Of a stretch of 14,199 bases of DNA, positions 13,637 to 14,199 are shown piece by piece. Under the pieces are notes generated by a model. It did no database searches, was not told the DNA's origin, and saw nothing but the letters and a program-made list of their open reading frames with translations. The translations under genes were made by a program, and so were the position numbers. This DNA is from Solimonas sp966252075 (lineage in GTDB: Bacteria; Pseudomonadota; Gammaproteobacteria; Nevskiales; Nevskiaceae). Location: NCBI GenBank assembly GCA_966252075.1, contig CBINNP010000069.1:1-14199 (forward strand), in the 5' to 3' direction. Position 1 is the first letter of the stretch, and each line of letters starts with the position of its first letter.

Positions 13637-14199
13637 TCAATCCAGCGTACGCCGATAGAAGCGCAAGGCCACGCCCATGACGACGGCGGTGAACAGCAGC
13701 ATCGGCCAGATCTGCGGCCACAGTTCCACCCAGCCGCTGCCCTTGAGGACGATGCCGCGGATCAGCCGGTTGAAATGGGTCAGCGGCAGCAGCTCGCCCA
13801 GGGCCCGCGCCCAGACCGGCATGCCGGCGAACGGGAACATGAAACCGGACAGCAGGATGTTCGGCAGGAAGTAGAACATCGTCAGCTGCATCGCCTGCAG
13901 CTGGTTTTGCGCCAGCGACGACAGCGTGATGCCGACCGTGAGATTGGCCGCGATGAACAGCAGCGCGCCGAGATAGACCGCCAGCACGCTGCCGGCGAAC
14001 GGCACGCCAAACACGAAATGCGCGGCGAGCAGGATGATGCTGGCCTGCACCAGACCGATCGCGATGTACGGCACGATCTTGCCGCTCATCACCTCCAGCG
14101 GCCGCACCGGCATCGCCAGCAGGTTTTCCATGGTGCCGCGTTCGCGCTCGCGGGTGATTGCCAGGCCCGTCATCATCACCAGCGTCATCGTCAGGATCA
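13637..14199 (-). CDS. ABC-2 type transporter permease (N-terminus beyond window edge)
   Basis: This is the C-terminal part of an inner-membrane permease; the frame stays open to the right edge, so the real start is outside and the ATG at 14188 is internal. About 187 residues are visible. Near the start is the cytoplasmic motif RERERGTMENLLAMP followed by LEVMSGKIVPY, typical of ABC-2 permeases of the YhhJ/YbhR drug-export type. Four hydrophobic segments follow (residues about 37-60, 70-93, 104-124 and 160-180, counted from 14188). The protein ends with RFYRRTLD. It would work with an ATP-binding subunit and often a membrane-fusion protein, both expected upstream outside the window. Substrate is unknown. 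No strong terminator lies between it and the htpG promoter 88 nt away. Confidence 0.9.
   Translation of the reverse strand, partial: ILTMTLVMMTGLAITRERERGTMENLLAMPVRPLEVMSGKIVPYIAIGLVQASIILLAAHFVFGVPFAGSVLAVYLGALLFIAANLTVGITLSSLAQNQLQAMQLTMFYFLPNILLSGFMFPFAGMPVWARALGELLPLTHFNRLIRGIVLKGSGWVELWPQIWPMLLFTAVVMGVALRFYRRTLD

Overview
The window is GC-rich, densely coded DNA from the chromosome of a Gram-negative proteobacterium. The gene set (PhoB/PhoR, AhpC/AhpF, TrxB, HtpG, a lipobox NlpC/P60 protein and YcbB-type L,D-transpeptidases) and the protein sequences suggest a gammaproteobacterium of the Xanthomonadales/Nevskiales kind. That placement is inference from style, not a measured phylogeny. 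There are no tRNA or rRNA genes, CRISPR arrays, transposases or phage genes. No gene-free stretch exceeds 300 bases; the longest gaps are 3997-4244, 3231-3432 and 8974-9154, and each holds recognisable signals.

Layout. (1) 1-1572, minus strand: phoB followed by phoR (cut by the left edge), with a good Pho-box candidate upstream of phoB, implying autoregulation by phosphate limitation. (2) 1600-5254, redox block: ahpC then ahpF on the minus strand, separated by a 96-bp three-hairpin repeat and ending in a terminator; trxB diverges on the plus strand and also ends in a terminator. The 248-bp ahpC/trxB gap carries a -35/-10 pair for trxB and an AT-rich, OxyR-like region for ahpC. (3) 5297-6393, plus strand: a glutathione S-transferase-like gene whose stop overlaps the start of an NlpC/P60 lipoprotein gene. 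(4) 6397-11555, cell-wall block: a secreted beta-lactamase-fold serine hydrolase behind a YcbB-type L,D-transpeptidase (minus), a divergent YkuD_2-type L,D-transpeptidase-like gene (plus), and a second YcbB-type paralogue (minus). (5) 11594-13618, minus strand: htpG with a heat-shock-like promoter and a strong terminator. (6) 13637-14199: the C-terminal part of an ABC-2 transporter permease, cut by the right edge.

How the genes fit together. AhpC, AhpF and TrxB handle peroxide and thiol-disulfide reduction, and the GST-like protein may add to this. The next block is unusually rich in peptidoglycan functions: three predicted L,D-transpeptidase-fold proteins, one NlpC/P60 cysteine peptidase and one penicillin-binding/beta-lactamase-fold protein within about 5.7 kb. 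The most interesting points are this envelope-remodelling cluster with its duplicated ycbB-like genes, the nested CGATGCG palindromes between the divergent transpeptidase genes, the symmetrical three-hairpin element between ahpC and ahpF, and the atypical second motif of the serine hydrolase. I found no convincing wholly new system; the cell-wall cluster is the best candidate for an undescribed functional unit.
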